Shown: positions 46,338 through 55,655, counted from the stretch's first letter. The stretch: 64,000 nt of DNA from Agarilytica rhodophyticola (GCF_002157225.2 NZ_CP020038.1:1139001-1203000); one strand, 5' to 3'. Translations and numbers: made by a program. The notes: generated from the sequence alone by a model not told the origin.

Positions 46338-48944
46338 ATGGTATTTACAGCGATTCAACGATGGTTAGTGGTTAGCCTCGGTGTGTTAGTGCTTGCCGCA
46401 TGTAACGGTGGGGATGTAGGTGGGTTTAATGAGCTAAGGGATCTACGCCTGAGCAACTTAGAAGTCGTTGCCGGTGGCACGCTTACCTTCGAAGAAGATG
46501 CTGTTGAGGAGTTTGACCAAAATAACTTTGGCCCCTATCGCATTGTATTAACAGATCAATCTGTAACCAGTGTTACTTTGCGCCCGACTATCACTGTGGA
46601 TGACGTGAACCTGCAACTGGTTGAGGTCAATAAAGGCGAGAATGACCAAGATATTATTCGTGAGAATCTCACCTCAGGGGAAGACGTCACCGTAGACATC
46701 AGCGAAGGCTCAAATGTTATTCTGATGCGTTTGGCAAGCACCATAAACAACGTGGTATCAGAATATGTGATTCAGGTGAATAAAGTATCTTCATCGGCGG
46801 CTTTGGCTGAAGTGAATATCCAAAATGTGCGCTCGGCAAATAGTACAGACAATGTTCGTTTCGATCCCTCATCCGGTATCGTCGAAGATGTTTTCTCTTA
46901 TGATGTGGCCATATCGCAAGAAAATTGTGGGGTCACTTTTCTCCCATTTCCTGCTAATCGACGTGCTACAGTCACCGTAAATGGTGAGCCTTCCTCACCC
47001 CTTCAGTTTGAATTTATTCCCCTGGATAATAATGATCCTACACCTGTCGTAGTACGAATTGTATCTGAAGACAATAACAATACGGCTGAATACACTTTTA
47101 CCCTAACAAGGGCTACCTCTAGTGATTCTGATATCGCCAATGACAGTACTTTGAAGAGTATTGATGTCAGCTCATCGAGAAAAGTAGCTGATTTTCGCTG
47201 TAACCTTACTACTAGCTCTAACCAGACGGTAAGTAATAATGTCACCGCTGTAACTTTGGTGGCAGAGACTAGTCGCTCAGGTGCGACAATGACTATCGGG
47301 CGAGCCCGAATTGAAGATGGTTCTCCGGCACGCGATACAGACGGGAGGTTCGAGTCAGTAGACCCTGAGCCCCTTACTTCCGGGCAAACTTTTGATGGGG
47401 CAATTTTGCAAAACCTTGAAGAGGGAGAGAACTTCTTCATCATCACTGTGACTTCTGCTGATGGAGACTCTATCACCGCTTATCAAGTCGAAATTGAGCG
47501 ACTCACTACTAATGAAGTGTTTGTCGAAAATGCTGAGCAATTACAACAGGCGCTTCGCAACGCTGGCCCTAATGACGATATCGTTGTGGCTCCTGGAGAT
47601 TATGTTGGTACCGTTGGCGATGCTAGTAGTGCAACTGGTAGTGGTGACCCTAGCGCACATTTCTTCTCATCTGGCAGCGGTACTGAAGATCAGCCGATTC
47701 GCCTGCGTATAGAAGGAGGCGACCCGGTACGGCTTATGGGTACCGATCTTAATCAAAACTCTGTGCTTAAAATTACTGGAGATCACTGGGTTATATCATC
47801 GAGATTTGAATTTTCACAAGCGCAAAATGGTATTGTCCTCGATGGTGCTAACAATGTCCTAATGGAGCTAGTGGAAGTTGAATCTGTGGGCGAGCGCGGC
47901 ATTGTTATGCAAAATGGTAGTAGCAATAACCAGGTGCGTTTAAGCACAATCGACAGAACTGGTTTAGAGCCGCAAACGCGAGATGGTGTGACGGAGGTAT
48001 TTGGTGAAGGTGTTGTTATTGGTGCTGGAGATATGACTAGCACGGGTAATAGCGTGCGTAATATGACCTTCGGTAGGAATATTGCCAACGAAGCTATCGA
48101 TATCAAAGCTAATGCCACTGACACTAATATCCAGTTTAATGTATTCGAAAGTGATAATACGATTGTTCGTCCTGTGACAGATAGATCATTAATTAATATC
48201 GAAGGCGCTGCTACAGAAGTGAGTTACAACCAGTTTGAGTATAACGATATTGAATCTGGAACCGACGATTTCTCACAGTTTATTGTCGCTAATGCTGCAA
48301 CTGGTGCAGTTACAGAAGTATTTCAAAATATATTTAACCTCGATAGCCAAGCAATAAACATCGTTAACGGGATTGGTATGGGTGAGACTGATGTTGCGGA
48401 TAATACCCGCCAAGACACTGGCGATATCTTATATGCTGGGACGGTGGATCAAAATTTTACTACGCCATCGTTTCAAATTCGCTCTACCCTAGATAGTAAC
48501 AACTGCCTAACTCGGCAGGAGGTCAATATTCTTCGAGATAATCTTGACGCCAGTCCGGAAGGGATCGTCGTGGCCGCCTGTGATGGCAGTGAAGCTCAAC
48601 AGTGGACTTTTACCATCATTGACGATGGTTTCGTATTTATTTCACCTCGGTCTAGCTTGTCAACAAAAGTGTCTTTTGTTTCGTTAGTCAATGGCGATAC
48701 CACTTTAACTTTTGCTGCTAACCGTGAAGATACTGGCGAGGTTTTGGACAGCGCTTTCTTCTTACGCTGGCGTATGCTGTTTAATGGTGAGGAAGTGGTT
48801 TTTTCTAATCGATTTAACCCAGCCTTTTTTCTAACGGAAGCTCCAAATATTACGGTGGCTGATTTAGAGGGTGGTAATCAGCCTATATTTGCAAAAATAC
48901 CTGTCACTGGCGAGTCAGGCACTTTTACCCTCGTTCGCCAGTAA
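46338..48944 (+). CDS. beta-helix lipoprotein, PL6/chondroitinase B-like with C-terminal ricin-like domain
   Basis: About 868 residues from ATG 46338 (an in-frame TTG lies at 46329). A signal peptide ends in lipobox LAAC (Cys22), so it is membrane-anchored. Residues 30-390 form two or three cadherin-like beta-sandwich repeats (SEYVIQVNKV, AEYTFTLTRA, TAYQVEIERL). Residues 395-690 begin with NAEQLQQALRNAGPNDDIVV and read as a right-handed beta-helix like PL6 alginate/chondroitin lyases (NVLMELVEVESVGERGI, GNSVRNMTFGRN). The last 150 residues hold NNCLTR and CDGSEAQQWTF, a QxW ricin-type carbohydrate-binding trait. Catalytic Lys/Arg not confirmed. It probably acts on uronic-acid polymers at the cell surface. 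Confidence 0.75.
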   Translation: MVFTAIQRWLVVSLGVLVLAACNGGDVGGFNELRDLRLSNLEVVAGGTLTFEEDAVEEFDQNNFGPYRIVLTDQSVTSVTLRPTITVDDVNLQLVEVNKGENDQDIIRENLTSGEDVTVDISEGSNVILMRLASTINNVVSEYVIQVNKVSSSAALAEVNIQNVRSANSTDNVRFDPSSGIVEDVFSYDVAISQENCGVTFLPFPANRRATVTVNGEPSSPLQFEFIPLDNNDPTPVVVRIVSEDNNNTAEYTFTLTRATSSDSDIANDSTLKSIDVSSSRKVADFRCNLTTSSNQTVSNNVTAVTLVAETSRSGATMTIGRARIEDGSPARDTDGRFESVDPEPLTSGQTFDGAILQNLEEGENFFIITVTSADGDSITAYQVEIERLTTNEVFVENAEQLQQALRNAGPNDDIVVAPGDYVGTVGDASSATGSGDPSAHFFSSGSGTEDQPIRLRIEGGDPVRLMGTDLNQNSVLKITGDHWVISSRFEFSQAQNGIVLDGANNVLMELVEVESVGERGIVMQNGSSNNQVRLSTIDRTGLEPQTRDGVTEVFGEGVVIGAGDMTSTGNSVRNMTFGRNIANEAIDIKANATDTNIQFNVFESDNTIVRPVTDRSLINIEGAATEVSYNQFEYNDIESGTDDFSQFIVANAATGAVTEVFQNIFNLDSQAINIVNGIGMGETDVADNTRQDTGDILYAGTVDQNFTTPSFQIRSTLDSNNCLTRQEVNILRDNLDASPEGIVVAACDGSEAQQWTFTIIDDGFVFISPRSSLSTKVSFVSLVNGDTTLTFAANREDTGEVLDSAFFLRWRMLFNGEEVVFSNRFNPAFFLTEAPNITVADLEGGNQPIFAKIPVTGESGTFTLVRQ

Positions 48945-49806
48945 GTCTTTGGTATACCCAGTTTTGTTCAACATTATCGCATGCAACTAAGTTTTTACTT
49001 AGTTGCATGCATTGCTCAATACTTTGCGGGAAATTATTGCGGTAGCGTTGCTTAATTGCTTGAGATTTTCTTTCCTTTTTCAGTAGCTCGTACATTTTTC
49101 CAAAACGCTCAGTAAAACTATTTTGTTGGGCCATGGATGTCTTGTAGATAGCATGGAATTTAGTAAAAGAAATAGTCGAGTCCCCTAAGCCTATAGTGAG
49201 CATTTTTTCAATGTAGCGAGGATATAAACTTGATAAATATTGTAGGGCTTCTTGTTCTTGAGGTTTTTCTGGAAACTGCAAACGGTTGCTGTTCGTGAGC
49301 GCATTGTTAGGTAAGCGATTAGCAGGAATATTAATTGCCATATAATAAATGTCTTGGCCACATATGAGACGATCCCCATGTATTTCGCACCCCTGCATTG
49401 CTCTCCCGTGATCCACTCTTTTGCTATTTGCGGACCGTGCTTTTGAGGATGGCTGTTGCTTATAGGTTTTGGCTTCGGCTTTGCGCGATGTAACTGGAGT
49501 TCTTTTTTTACTGACAGAGCGAGAGGCATTGCGCTTACTAACTTTTGGTAGTGTTATTCCTGCTCTTTTTGCCGGTCCTCGTAACAATAAATTTTGTGTT
49601 GTAGCAGGGTTGCGACGAAATTCGTTAAATGCAGGTAGAGATTGCCCTTTGCCTTTTTCCACTAGTTGGCAGTAGACTTTTTCCAAGTCTGTTTTAGCCG
49701 AATCGAAACACTGCTTTGCGGTAATTCCTTGGACGTTTTGCACTGTGCATAATATGGTGATTGTTACCACCAGATGAAGTCGTTGTTTGAGGTTTATTTT
49801 ATTCAT
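48925..49806 (-). CDS. exported protein of unknown function
   Basis: A 293-residue protein with a signal peptide (residues 1-27, NVQGITA). A Cys-containing start (KQCFDSAKTDLEKVYCQLVE) is followed by a basic, Ser/Lys-rich disordered middle (SKRNASRSVSKKR). A helical C-terminal half with RYIEKMLTIGLGDSTISF follows, and cysteines occur in CEIHGDRLICG and ECMQLSKNLVAC-like positions. No family recognised. It starts inside the end of mobA (eight-base overlap) and its 3' end overlaps the beta-helix lipoprotein gene by 20 bases on the other strand. Confidence 0.65.
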   Translation of the reverse strand: MNKINLKQRLHLVVTITILCTVQNVQGITAKQCFDSAKTDLEKVYCQLVEKGKGQSLPAFNEFRRNPATTQNLLLRGPAKRAGITLPKVSKRNASRSVSKKRTPVTSRKAEAKTYKQQPSSKARSANSKRVDHGRAMQGCEIHGDRLICGQDIYYMAINIPANRLPNNALTNSNRLQFPEKPQEQEALQYLSSLYPRYIEKMLTIGLGDSTISFTKFHAIYKTSMAQQNSFTERFGKMYELLKKERKSQAIKQRYRNNFPQSIEQCMQLSKNLVACDNVEQNWVYQRLTGERG

Positions 49807-50425
49807 AGTGATATATGTAACGCTCAGCTTCTTGCCATTGTTCTGGAGTATTGATGTTAAAAAATGGATCTATTGGGCTCGTATCAAATACGGACTTTTG
49901 ATATTTCTGTTGTACAATAAAATGTCTAACACTACGCTGACCTGATTCTATAAATTGAATGAGTTTTTCGTATAAATGGACAGACCAAAGAGCCGTAATA
50001 TAGTGATCTCTACCGGCGCTGCTGCAAAAGACAACATCTAATTTGTGGCTATCATGTGATTCCACTGTGCTAAACAATGTGTCTAGTAGGTTGTCTGGAA
50101 TAAAAGGGCAGTCTCCAGGTACAGTTACACACCAATGGGCGCCTTTTGTACGCGCTACCTTGAGGGCTGCCAATAAACCACCCAAAGGCCCGATAGGCGG
50201 GGTAAACATATCATTAACAACCGTTAGGCTATAGTCCTTAAATCGGCTCTTATCGCCATTGACATTGAGAATAATATTCGTTGATTGCTTTTTGAGCGTT
50301 ATCATTAACCGCTCTAATAACGTTAGGCTTCCCAGCTTTAGAAGACACTTGTCTATGGTGCCCATTCGATTGCCTTCGCCGCCAGCTAAAACAACAATAG
50401 GAATATCTTTTTTTTGTTCAAGCAT
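49799..50425 (-). CDS. mobA: molybdenum cofactor guanylyltransferase
   Basis: Attaches GMP to molybdopterin for bis-MGD enzymes. It has 208 residues. The nucleotide-binding block VVLAGGEGNRMGTIDKCLLKLG lies at residues 11-32 with the usual LAGGxxxRMGxxDK pattern. IGPLGGLLAAL and VPGDCPFIPDNLL follow, the latter with the metal-binding Asp. No moa, mob or molybdoenzyme gene is near. It is translated just before the unknown exported protein. Confidence 0.92.
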   Translation of the reverse strand: MLEQKKDIPIVVLAGGEGNRMGTIDKCLLKLGSLTLLERLMITLKKQSTNIILNVNGDKSRFKDYSLTVVNDMFTPPIGPLGGLLAALKVARTKGAHWCVTVPGDCPFIPDNLLDTLFSTVESHDSHKLDVVFCSSAGRDHYITALWSVHLYEKLIQFIESGQRSVRHFIVQQKYQKSVFDTSPIDPFFNINTPEQWQEAERYIYHYE

Positions 50426-50528
50426 AATATTGGGCCTGTATGGGCTAATTTAATTACTCCTATTTGCACTTATCACAGTTAAATATATGTGCTTTTTTTA
50501 TTAAAATCATCAACCGCAAAAGCAAGAG

Positions 50529-50892
50529 TTACGTAAGGGTTTAGGGCTAAGCACCTAATTAGTATATCATTGATTGATATTTCGCCAGTAGGTGTGCGGG
50601 CAGCGATTCTTAACACGCCTGTTAGGCCCTATGGCTCTTGTGATACAGTGCCTAGCGAGTCGTCCACTTCCTCAATTAGTGCAGGGGTGCGAGACACTAA
50701 TTCTTCCCCTGCTGGAGTCAGCCCTACTTTTCGAGTTGTTCGTAGAAGTAGACGTGAGCCTATCTTATTTTCTAACTGAGCGACATATTTGGATGTTAAA
50801 CGATGAGAAGTTTCGGGCCTATTCACAGCTTCTGTAAATAAACCTGCTTAGGCTGTGGTCACGAGGGCCTTTAAATTGTCAATAATATCCAT
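50529..50892 (-). pseudogene. LysR-family regulator remnant
   Basis: From ATG 50892 the frame reads MDIIDNLKALVTTA, then TAA, then AGLFTEAVNRPETSHRLTSK, YVAQLENKIGSRLLLRTTRK and VGLTPAGEELV, which is a LysR winged helix-turn-helix. A second in-frame stop (TAG) follows SQEP, then GLTGVLRIAARTPTGEISIN continues in frame, and the similarity ends. The effector domain is lost. Two stops plus truncation make it inactive. Confidence 0.8.
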
Positions 50893-51858
50893 AATTCTAT
50901 TACTAAAAGTAAAATGTTGATCGTCATCCTATATAGTCGCCATTGTGTTGAAAACCTGTGAGTCACATAATGATAACTGGAGCAGCATTCATCACCCAAC
51001 CAAGTATATATCACGAGAAAATATTCTTTGTGGCGCTAGCATTCACTATTATGATATCCACAAAAATATTTATTCTTGCGCAAGTGAGATTTTCTCGATT
51101 GGCTAATATTTAGGACCTAATCTATTTCATAATATTTTCATTTGGTACGTCTTAAAGAAATTATCAAGTTTGCCGCTCTCTTTAGCGATATAAATTAACA
51201 TATTATTTTTTTAGGTTTTTTATGATAGCGATGATGTTCTGTTTAAAGCTTAGAAATAAGTTAGTTTACTTGTTTCTTTAAGATTTTATAAATTCAATGC
51301 AGGTGGTTTTTTTGGCTATTGCACAATGGTTTACCGTTAATAATTTGAATACTGAATCCAGAGCTATAAGCTTCTAACGCGCAACTTATTTACTAGATTA
51401 CACCGCTGAAACAGGTTTAAAAGTATCTCATCTGCTGTCGATATAGCGTTTATTTTGTTGATACTTATTTCTGGCTATATGCCCTTATTCCTTAGCGTTA
51501 TTGATCTTATCGCTTGGGGGCTTGCGGTAGCCTTTTCGACAATAGCGATAACTCAAGTGAAAGCCCGAACAAGTAGGCCAACCTGACGCTTGGTGGCAAA
51601 GGTTGCCTAGGTTTGAAAGGTAAGAGCGTATCACACACCTTCTGATACGAAGTTATTTAGGCCATTTCACTCAGGCCCAGAGTAAATAATCGGCAGTGTA
51701 TTAGATGTTCATACTGGTTGTGTCATACTTGGCGATATGCATTTTTCAATGCTTTGGATGTTGAGGAGCCATTAAATTAGTGTAGACAGCCACTTCTAAA
51801 TCTATGAGATAATGCTGCAATTGTAAGTCCTAAACAAAGATGCCTATATAGAGAGCTA
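50893..51858. other. non-coding stretch with a membrane-protein fragment
   Basis: 966 bases. Between about 51421 and 51586 (+) an open stretch without start reads SSAVDIAFILLILISGYMPL and IAWGLAVAFSTIAITQVKAR before TGA, like the end of a membrane protein; upstream stops suggest a relic. At 51772-51791 lies a degenerate MITE-end copy. The rest shows nothing. Confidence 0.4.
51772..51791. repeat. degenerate copy of the MITE terminal repeat
   Basis: TTAAATTAGTGTAGACAGCC matches 18470-18492 at the first 12 bases and in most of the rest. It lies just upstream of pdxH. Weak on its own. Confidence 0.35.
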
Positions 51859-52500
51859 ATGTATATGGAATTGGAAGATATCCGGCGAGAGTATTTGAAA
51901 GATGGTTTAACTCGGGAGAGTCTAGAGAGTGATCCTTTCAAACAATTTGAAAAGTGGATGCAGCAGACAATAGCCAGTAAGATTCCGGATCCAACGGCGA
52001 TGACCTTAGCGACAGTTGATGCCGAAGGTCAACCGAGCCAGCGTATTGTGCTTCTTAAGCACTTAGATGAGAGAGGGTTTGTTTTTTATACCAACTACAG
52101 TAGTAATAAGGCACAGGATATTGCTGCCAATAGCAAAGTATCATTGCATTTTCCATGGCATATGATGGAAAGACAAGTTAAGGTCTTGGGATATGCGCAA
52201 AAGGTGCCTGTGAGCGAATCTCTGCAATATTTTGCCTCACGCCCAAGGGACAGCCAACTTGCTGCTTGGGCTTCTCAACAAAGCCATAAGATAAGTTCAC
52301 GGCAATTTTTGATGTCGCAATATCTGTCTATGAAAGAAAAATTTAAGCAAGGCGATGTGCCCCTGCCTGACTTTTGGGGAGGGTATCGTATTATTGCCAA
52401 TCAATTTGAGTTTTGGCAAGGAGGCAGCAACCGTCTGCACGACCGTTTTAGCTATGTGCGCCAAGAACAGCAATGGTCGATTACGCGATTAGCGCCCTAG
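51859..52500 (+). CDS. pdxH: pyridoxamine 5'-phosphate oxidase
   Basis: Makes pyridoxal 5'-phosphate from PNP or PMP with FMN. It has 213 residues (E. coli 218). Family blocks: [39 protein letters not shown] (FMN binding), [16 protein letters not shown] and the C-terminal [20 protein letters not shown] with substrate Arg and His. An ATG at 51865 is an alternative start. It stands upstream of a shikimate kinase-like gene, 57 bases away. Confidence 0.96.
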   Translation: MYMELEDIRREYLKDGLTRESLESDPFKQFEKWMQQTIASKIPDPTAMTLATVDAEGQPSQRIVLLKHLDERGFVFYTNYSSNKAQDIAANSKVSLHFPWHMMERQVKVLGYAQKVPVSESLQYFASRPRDSQLAAWASQQSHKISSRQFLMSQYLSMKEKFKQGDVPLPDFWGGYRIIANQFEFWQGGSNRLHDRFSYVRQEQQWSITRLAP

Positions 52501-52557
52501 ATAACAACCCGTAAACCATTACAAGATAAAACCCGTATTTTATTTAAGTCTATTCTT

Positions 52558-53082
52558 ATGCTTTCAATGAAAAATCTACCCTCTATTATTTTAATCGGCA
52601 TGCCCGGTGCTGGTAAAAGTACCCTTGGTGTGCTGTTAGCGAAAACCCTGGCGATGCCTTTTATCGACACTGATATACTCATCCAAGAACGCATGGGTGA
52701 AACATTGCAAGCCCACCTAGATAGAGAAGGCTATCAGTCTTTGCGCAAAGAGGAAGAGAAAGTATTACTAGACTTAAACTTCACTAATACTGTTATTGCA
52801 ACTGGAGGAAGTGTTGTCTATAGCGCTGCGGGAATGGAGGCCTTGGCAAAAGCAGGCTTGAGGGTTTATCTGAAAATATCCTACGATACTTTAATTAAAC
52901 GTGTTAACAATCAGGGGGAAAGGGGACTTGCTTGTAAACCAGGAACTACATTAAAAGATTTGTATGACGAACGTTATCCGCTTTACGAGCGCTACGCGGA
53001 CTTAACCGTAGTGATCGATGATTGTAATTTTGATGAGGCACTAGCGTTACTTTTATCATCGCTAGAGCAGAAATTTGCATAA
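52558..53082 (+). CDS. shikimate kinase-like protein
   Basis: A 174-residue P-loop kinase. Walker A GMPGAGKST is at 14-22, then FIDTDILIQERMG (Asp for shikimate and Mg) and ATGGSVVYS, which replaces the usual GGG-x-V substrate motif. RGLACKPG stands where AroK has RPLL. DERYPLYERYADLTV fits the family C-terminus. It is thus a divergent member and not beside aroB, so another AroK may exist elsewhere. It might act on a related small alcohol. Confidence 0.75.
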   Translation: MLSMKNLPSIILIGMPGAGKSTLGVLLAKTLAMPFIDTDILIQERMGETLQAHLDREGYQSLRKEEEKVLLDLNFTNTVIATGGSVVYSAAGMEALAKAGLRVYLKISYDTLIKRVNNQGERGLACKPGTTLKDLYDERYPLYERYADLTVVIDDCNFDEALALLLSSLEQKFA

Positions 53083-53351
53083 AGCGCCGATAGAGTAATT
53101 CGTATTTTTTGGTTGTTTTATATGCGCTCTCGGTCTTTCAATTCGCTATTTTGGTGAATAATTGTCCACAGGGGCATATGAATTTTACAAAGAAGATTAT
53201 TTCTCTATAAGCACTGTATTTAATAAATTTTGGGCTATAACTATTACTACATAAGAGAATTTTTTATGCCTTGATTGCTCCATGGTTTATTTACTTCAGT
53301 CTAAGCAATGTATCTCCTTATGTAACCCTTTCTTTTTATACGCAATTCTGT

Positions 53352-53378
53352 AGCCCACATATTATGTGGGCTTTTTTT
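53352..53378 (+). terminator. strong rho-independent terminator
   Basis: Perfect nine-base arms AGCCCACAT (53352-53360) and ATGTGGGCT (53364-53372), three-base loop, followed by a run of T to 53378. It lies 270 bases after the shikimate kinase-like gene, leaving room for a small RNA (see findings). Confidence 0.85.
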
Positions 53379-53449
53379 ATCTTTCTAGGGAAGTGTTATT
53401 CTCTAATATACAAGCCGCAGCGAGCCCTTCTCCTGTCTTAAGCCCTTGT

Positions 53450-53917
53450 TTAAAGGGGGAGCGCTGTCGTGTATTTAACCTGTTTTAATGCAAATACTGA
53501 ATTAACGGATGCAACATTAGGTAAATGTACTAGGGTTTTCTTCAGGAGTTTTTCATAGTGGTCGACATTTGCCACAATCATACGCAGAAGGTAGTCTTTT
53601 TCTCCAGAGATACTATAACATTCAACAATCTCATGGACTTCTTGAACAGCGCTCTCAAAGGCTAATAAGGAATCCTCGTCATGACTTTTTATAGTAATAT
53701 AGGCGTGTACAGAAACATTTAAATTAAGTTTGTCTGCCGATAGAAGAGTAACTCGGCGTTGAATAAACCCTTCTTCTTCCAAGCGCTTTACCCTGCGCCA
53801 ACAAGGGGTGTGTGATAAGCCAACTTGATCGCCAAGGTCTGCCATTGAAAGTTCGGCATTACTTTGTAAGGCCTTTAGTATTTTTTTATCGTAGTTATCT
53901 AATGACACTGTAGCCAT
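53450..53917 (-). CDS. Lrp/AsnC-family regulator
   Basis: A 155-residue Lrp-type transcription factor. The N-terminal helix-turn-helix reads LDNYDKKILKALQSNAELSM and ADLGDQVGLSHTPCWRRVKR. The C-terminal RAM effector-binding domain includes EIVECYSISGEKDYLLRMIV. It is divergent from an aromatic/aspartate aminotransferase gene, 317 bases away, so it may control amino-acid metabolism locally. Confidence 0.92.
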   Translation of the reverse strand: MATVSLDNYDKKILKALQSNAELSMADLGDQVGLSHTPCWRRVKRLEEEGFIQRRVTLLSADKLNLNVSVHAYITIKSHDEDSLLAFESAVQEVHEIVECYSISGEKDYLLRMIVANVDHYEKLLKKTLVHLPNVASVNSVFALKQVKYTTALPL

Positions 53918-54234
53918 ATTTTAGCCTGTAAGTTTATTGCTTGTTAGTAGAGTTATTTCTTAAAAGGAGAATATTCTTTTAGCTCATTACTTGTTCAAAG
54001 TATTGTAGTGTTTACTGAGTCTTAATAATGCTGCAAGTGCATGAGATAAAAGCCTAGTATGAGCGCCTCCCCAATAAAGCTATAATCCCATGGTTTTAAC
54101 AATAACTGAAGCCCTAATGATGATAGTGGCATGTGATAGGCGTCTCTATATAAGCCTTGTTTACCCTGGCCTGTTTGAGCTAAGAGATGCGAGATTACGA
54201 GAATATATTACAAGAACGTGTAAAGGTACTTGAT
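53918..54234. promoter_or_regulatory. divergent intergenic region lrp-like / aminotransferase
   Basis: 317 bases. A perfect TATAAT at 54081-54086 is a candidate -10 for the aminotransferase gene, but no good -35 stands in front; an activator such as the divergent Lrp could compensate. Nothing else seen. Confidence 0.35.
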
Positions 54235-55437
54235 ATGTTTGAACATTTACAATTGATTCCGCCAGATCCTTTGTTGGGGATCATCGATAAATTTAATAAG
54301 GATACTAACCCAAATAAAATTGACTTAGGGGTTGGCGTCTATAAAGATGAGAATAATCAAACCGCTGTGCTTGATTGTGTCAAGCAAGCCGAAACATTTT
54401 TGCTTAAAAAACAGACGTCGAAAAGCTACCTAGGCCCTAACGGTGATAAAAATTTCACGCGTTTAATGTGCCAGCTAGCGTTGGGGGAACAGTCTGCGGG
54501 AATCCTTGAGAGTGGTCGTATTTCTGCTTTGCAAACCCCAGGTGGTTGTGGTGCTTTGCGGGTTGCTGCAGAACTGGTGAATCGTTCTAAGCCTGGTGTC
54601 AAGGTGTGGGTGAGTGACCCTACTTGGGCCAACCACGTTCCATTACTGGGGGATGCGGGGCTTACGATTGAAAAATATCCTTATTATGACCATGGCACTA
54701 AAACCATAGACTTCTCTGCTATGCTCGAAGGTTTGAAAGCTGCACAATCAGGTGATCTCGTATTACTGCATGCCTGTTGCCACAACCCCAGTGGAGCCGA
54801 CCTATCGCAACAACAATGGCATGATTTATGTGATCTTATGCTTGAGCGCGAATTAGTCCCCTTTATTGATATGGCGTATCAAGGTTTTGGAGAAGATCTC
54901 GATAAAGATGCTTTTGGCTTAAGACTAGTTATTGAAAAATGCCCTGAGGCGATTTTTTGCATCTCTTGCTCAAAAAACTTTGGTTTGTATCGAGATCGAG
55001 TAGGTGTTGTAGGCTTTATGAATGTATCGAAAGATACTTCTCCTGCGTTGATGAGCCATCTTGTACAAGTGGTACGGGGTATTTATTCTATGCCGCCTGA
55101 CCATGGTGCAGCAGTTGTGGCAAATATTCTTGGCAGTGAAGAATTGAGAGCGGGCTGGTTGGTGGAACTCAACACTATGCGTGAGCGCATTCAGCATATG
55201 CGCCGAGGTTTGGCTGATAATATGGCTGCAAAAGGTTTTGGCGAAGATTTTCGCTTCGTTGAGAGTGAACGAGGCATGTTTTCTTTTCTTGGTATAAATC
55301 CGTCCCAAGTGCAGCAACTGGGAGATGAATACGGTATTTACATGGCGGATTCTAGTCGTATTAATATTGCTGGTTTAAATGCTAATAACCTGGAATATTT
55401 TTGTGGTTCTCTTGCCACGGTTCTCAGCGCTTCATAG
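54235..55437 (+). CDS. aromatic/aspartate aminotransferase (class I, TyrB/AspC-like)
   Basis: A PLP enzyme of 400 residues from ATG 54235, preceded by AAAGG; upstream in-frame ATG 54187 would add 16 unlike residues. The N-terminus MFEHLQLIPPDPLLG, then KIDLGVGVYKDENNQTAVLD and ALQTPGGCGALRVAAEL, CHNPSGADLSQQQW and the PLP lysine in SCSKNFGLYRDRVG are family hallmarks. Final Arg region NIAGLNANN is present. It moves amino groups between glutamate and Asp, Phe or Tyr. Aromatic versus Asp specificity is not settled from sequence. Confidence 0.93.
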   Translation: MFEHLQLIPPDPLLGIIDKFNKDTNPNKIDLGVGVYKDENNQTAVLDCVKQAETFLLKKQTSKSYLGPNGDKNFTRLMCQLALGEQSAGILESGRISALQTPGGCGALRVAAELVNRSKPGVKVWVSDPTWANHVPLLGDAGLTIEKYPYYDHGTKTIDFSAMLEGLKAAQSGDLVLLHACCHNPSGADLSQQQWHDLCDLMLERELVPFIDMAYQGFGEDLDKDAFGLRLVIEKCPEAIFCISCSKNFGLYRDRVGVVGFMNVSKDTSPALMSHLVQVVRGIYSMPPDHGAAVVANILGSEELRAGWLVELNTMRERIQHMRRGLADNMAAKGFGEDFRFVESERGMFSFLGINPSQVQQLGDEYGIYMADSSRINIAGLNANNLEYFCGSLATVLSAS

Positions 55438-55581
55438 GGTAAAAACGCATTGTTTTTATCGTTCTTATGCGATAAAAGGAGCCACATGCTTGATGAATTT
55501 ATATTTTGATAGCCTATAATATACATGGCGTACCCAGGTTTAAATGAGATACTTTTGTATCATTTTTTGATAAAGAGCACC

Positions 55582-55636
55582 TCTAATAATTGGATTTCAG
55601 TCCCTACTTGCGAAGAGGTCAAAACCAATTATTAGA
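55582..55636. promoter_or_regulatory. 12-base inverted repeat upstream of the HD-GYP gene
   Basis: Perfect arms TCTAATAATTGG (55582-55593) and CCAATTATTAGA (55625-55636) with 31 bases between. ACCTCT (55579-55584) could instead pair with AGAGGT (55614-55619), which excludes the long stem. It may be a leader switch or an operator. Confidence 0.5.
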
Positions 55637-55655
55637 TTTGCCCTACTAAAGCTTA

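Noticed and set aside
47003-47476. 157-codon minus-strand frame inside the beta-helix lipoprotein gene
   Set aside because: Antisense shadow of a gene with clear signal peptide, domains and coding pattern on the plus strand.
55438-55655. Cyclic-di-GMP riboswitch before the HD-GYP gene
   Set aside because: The conserved GEMM sequences are not present; only the inverted repeats can be supported.
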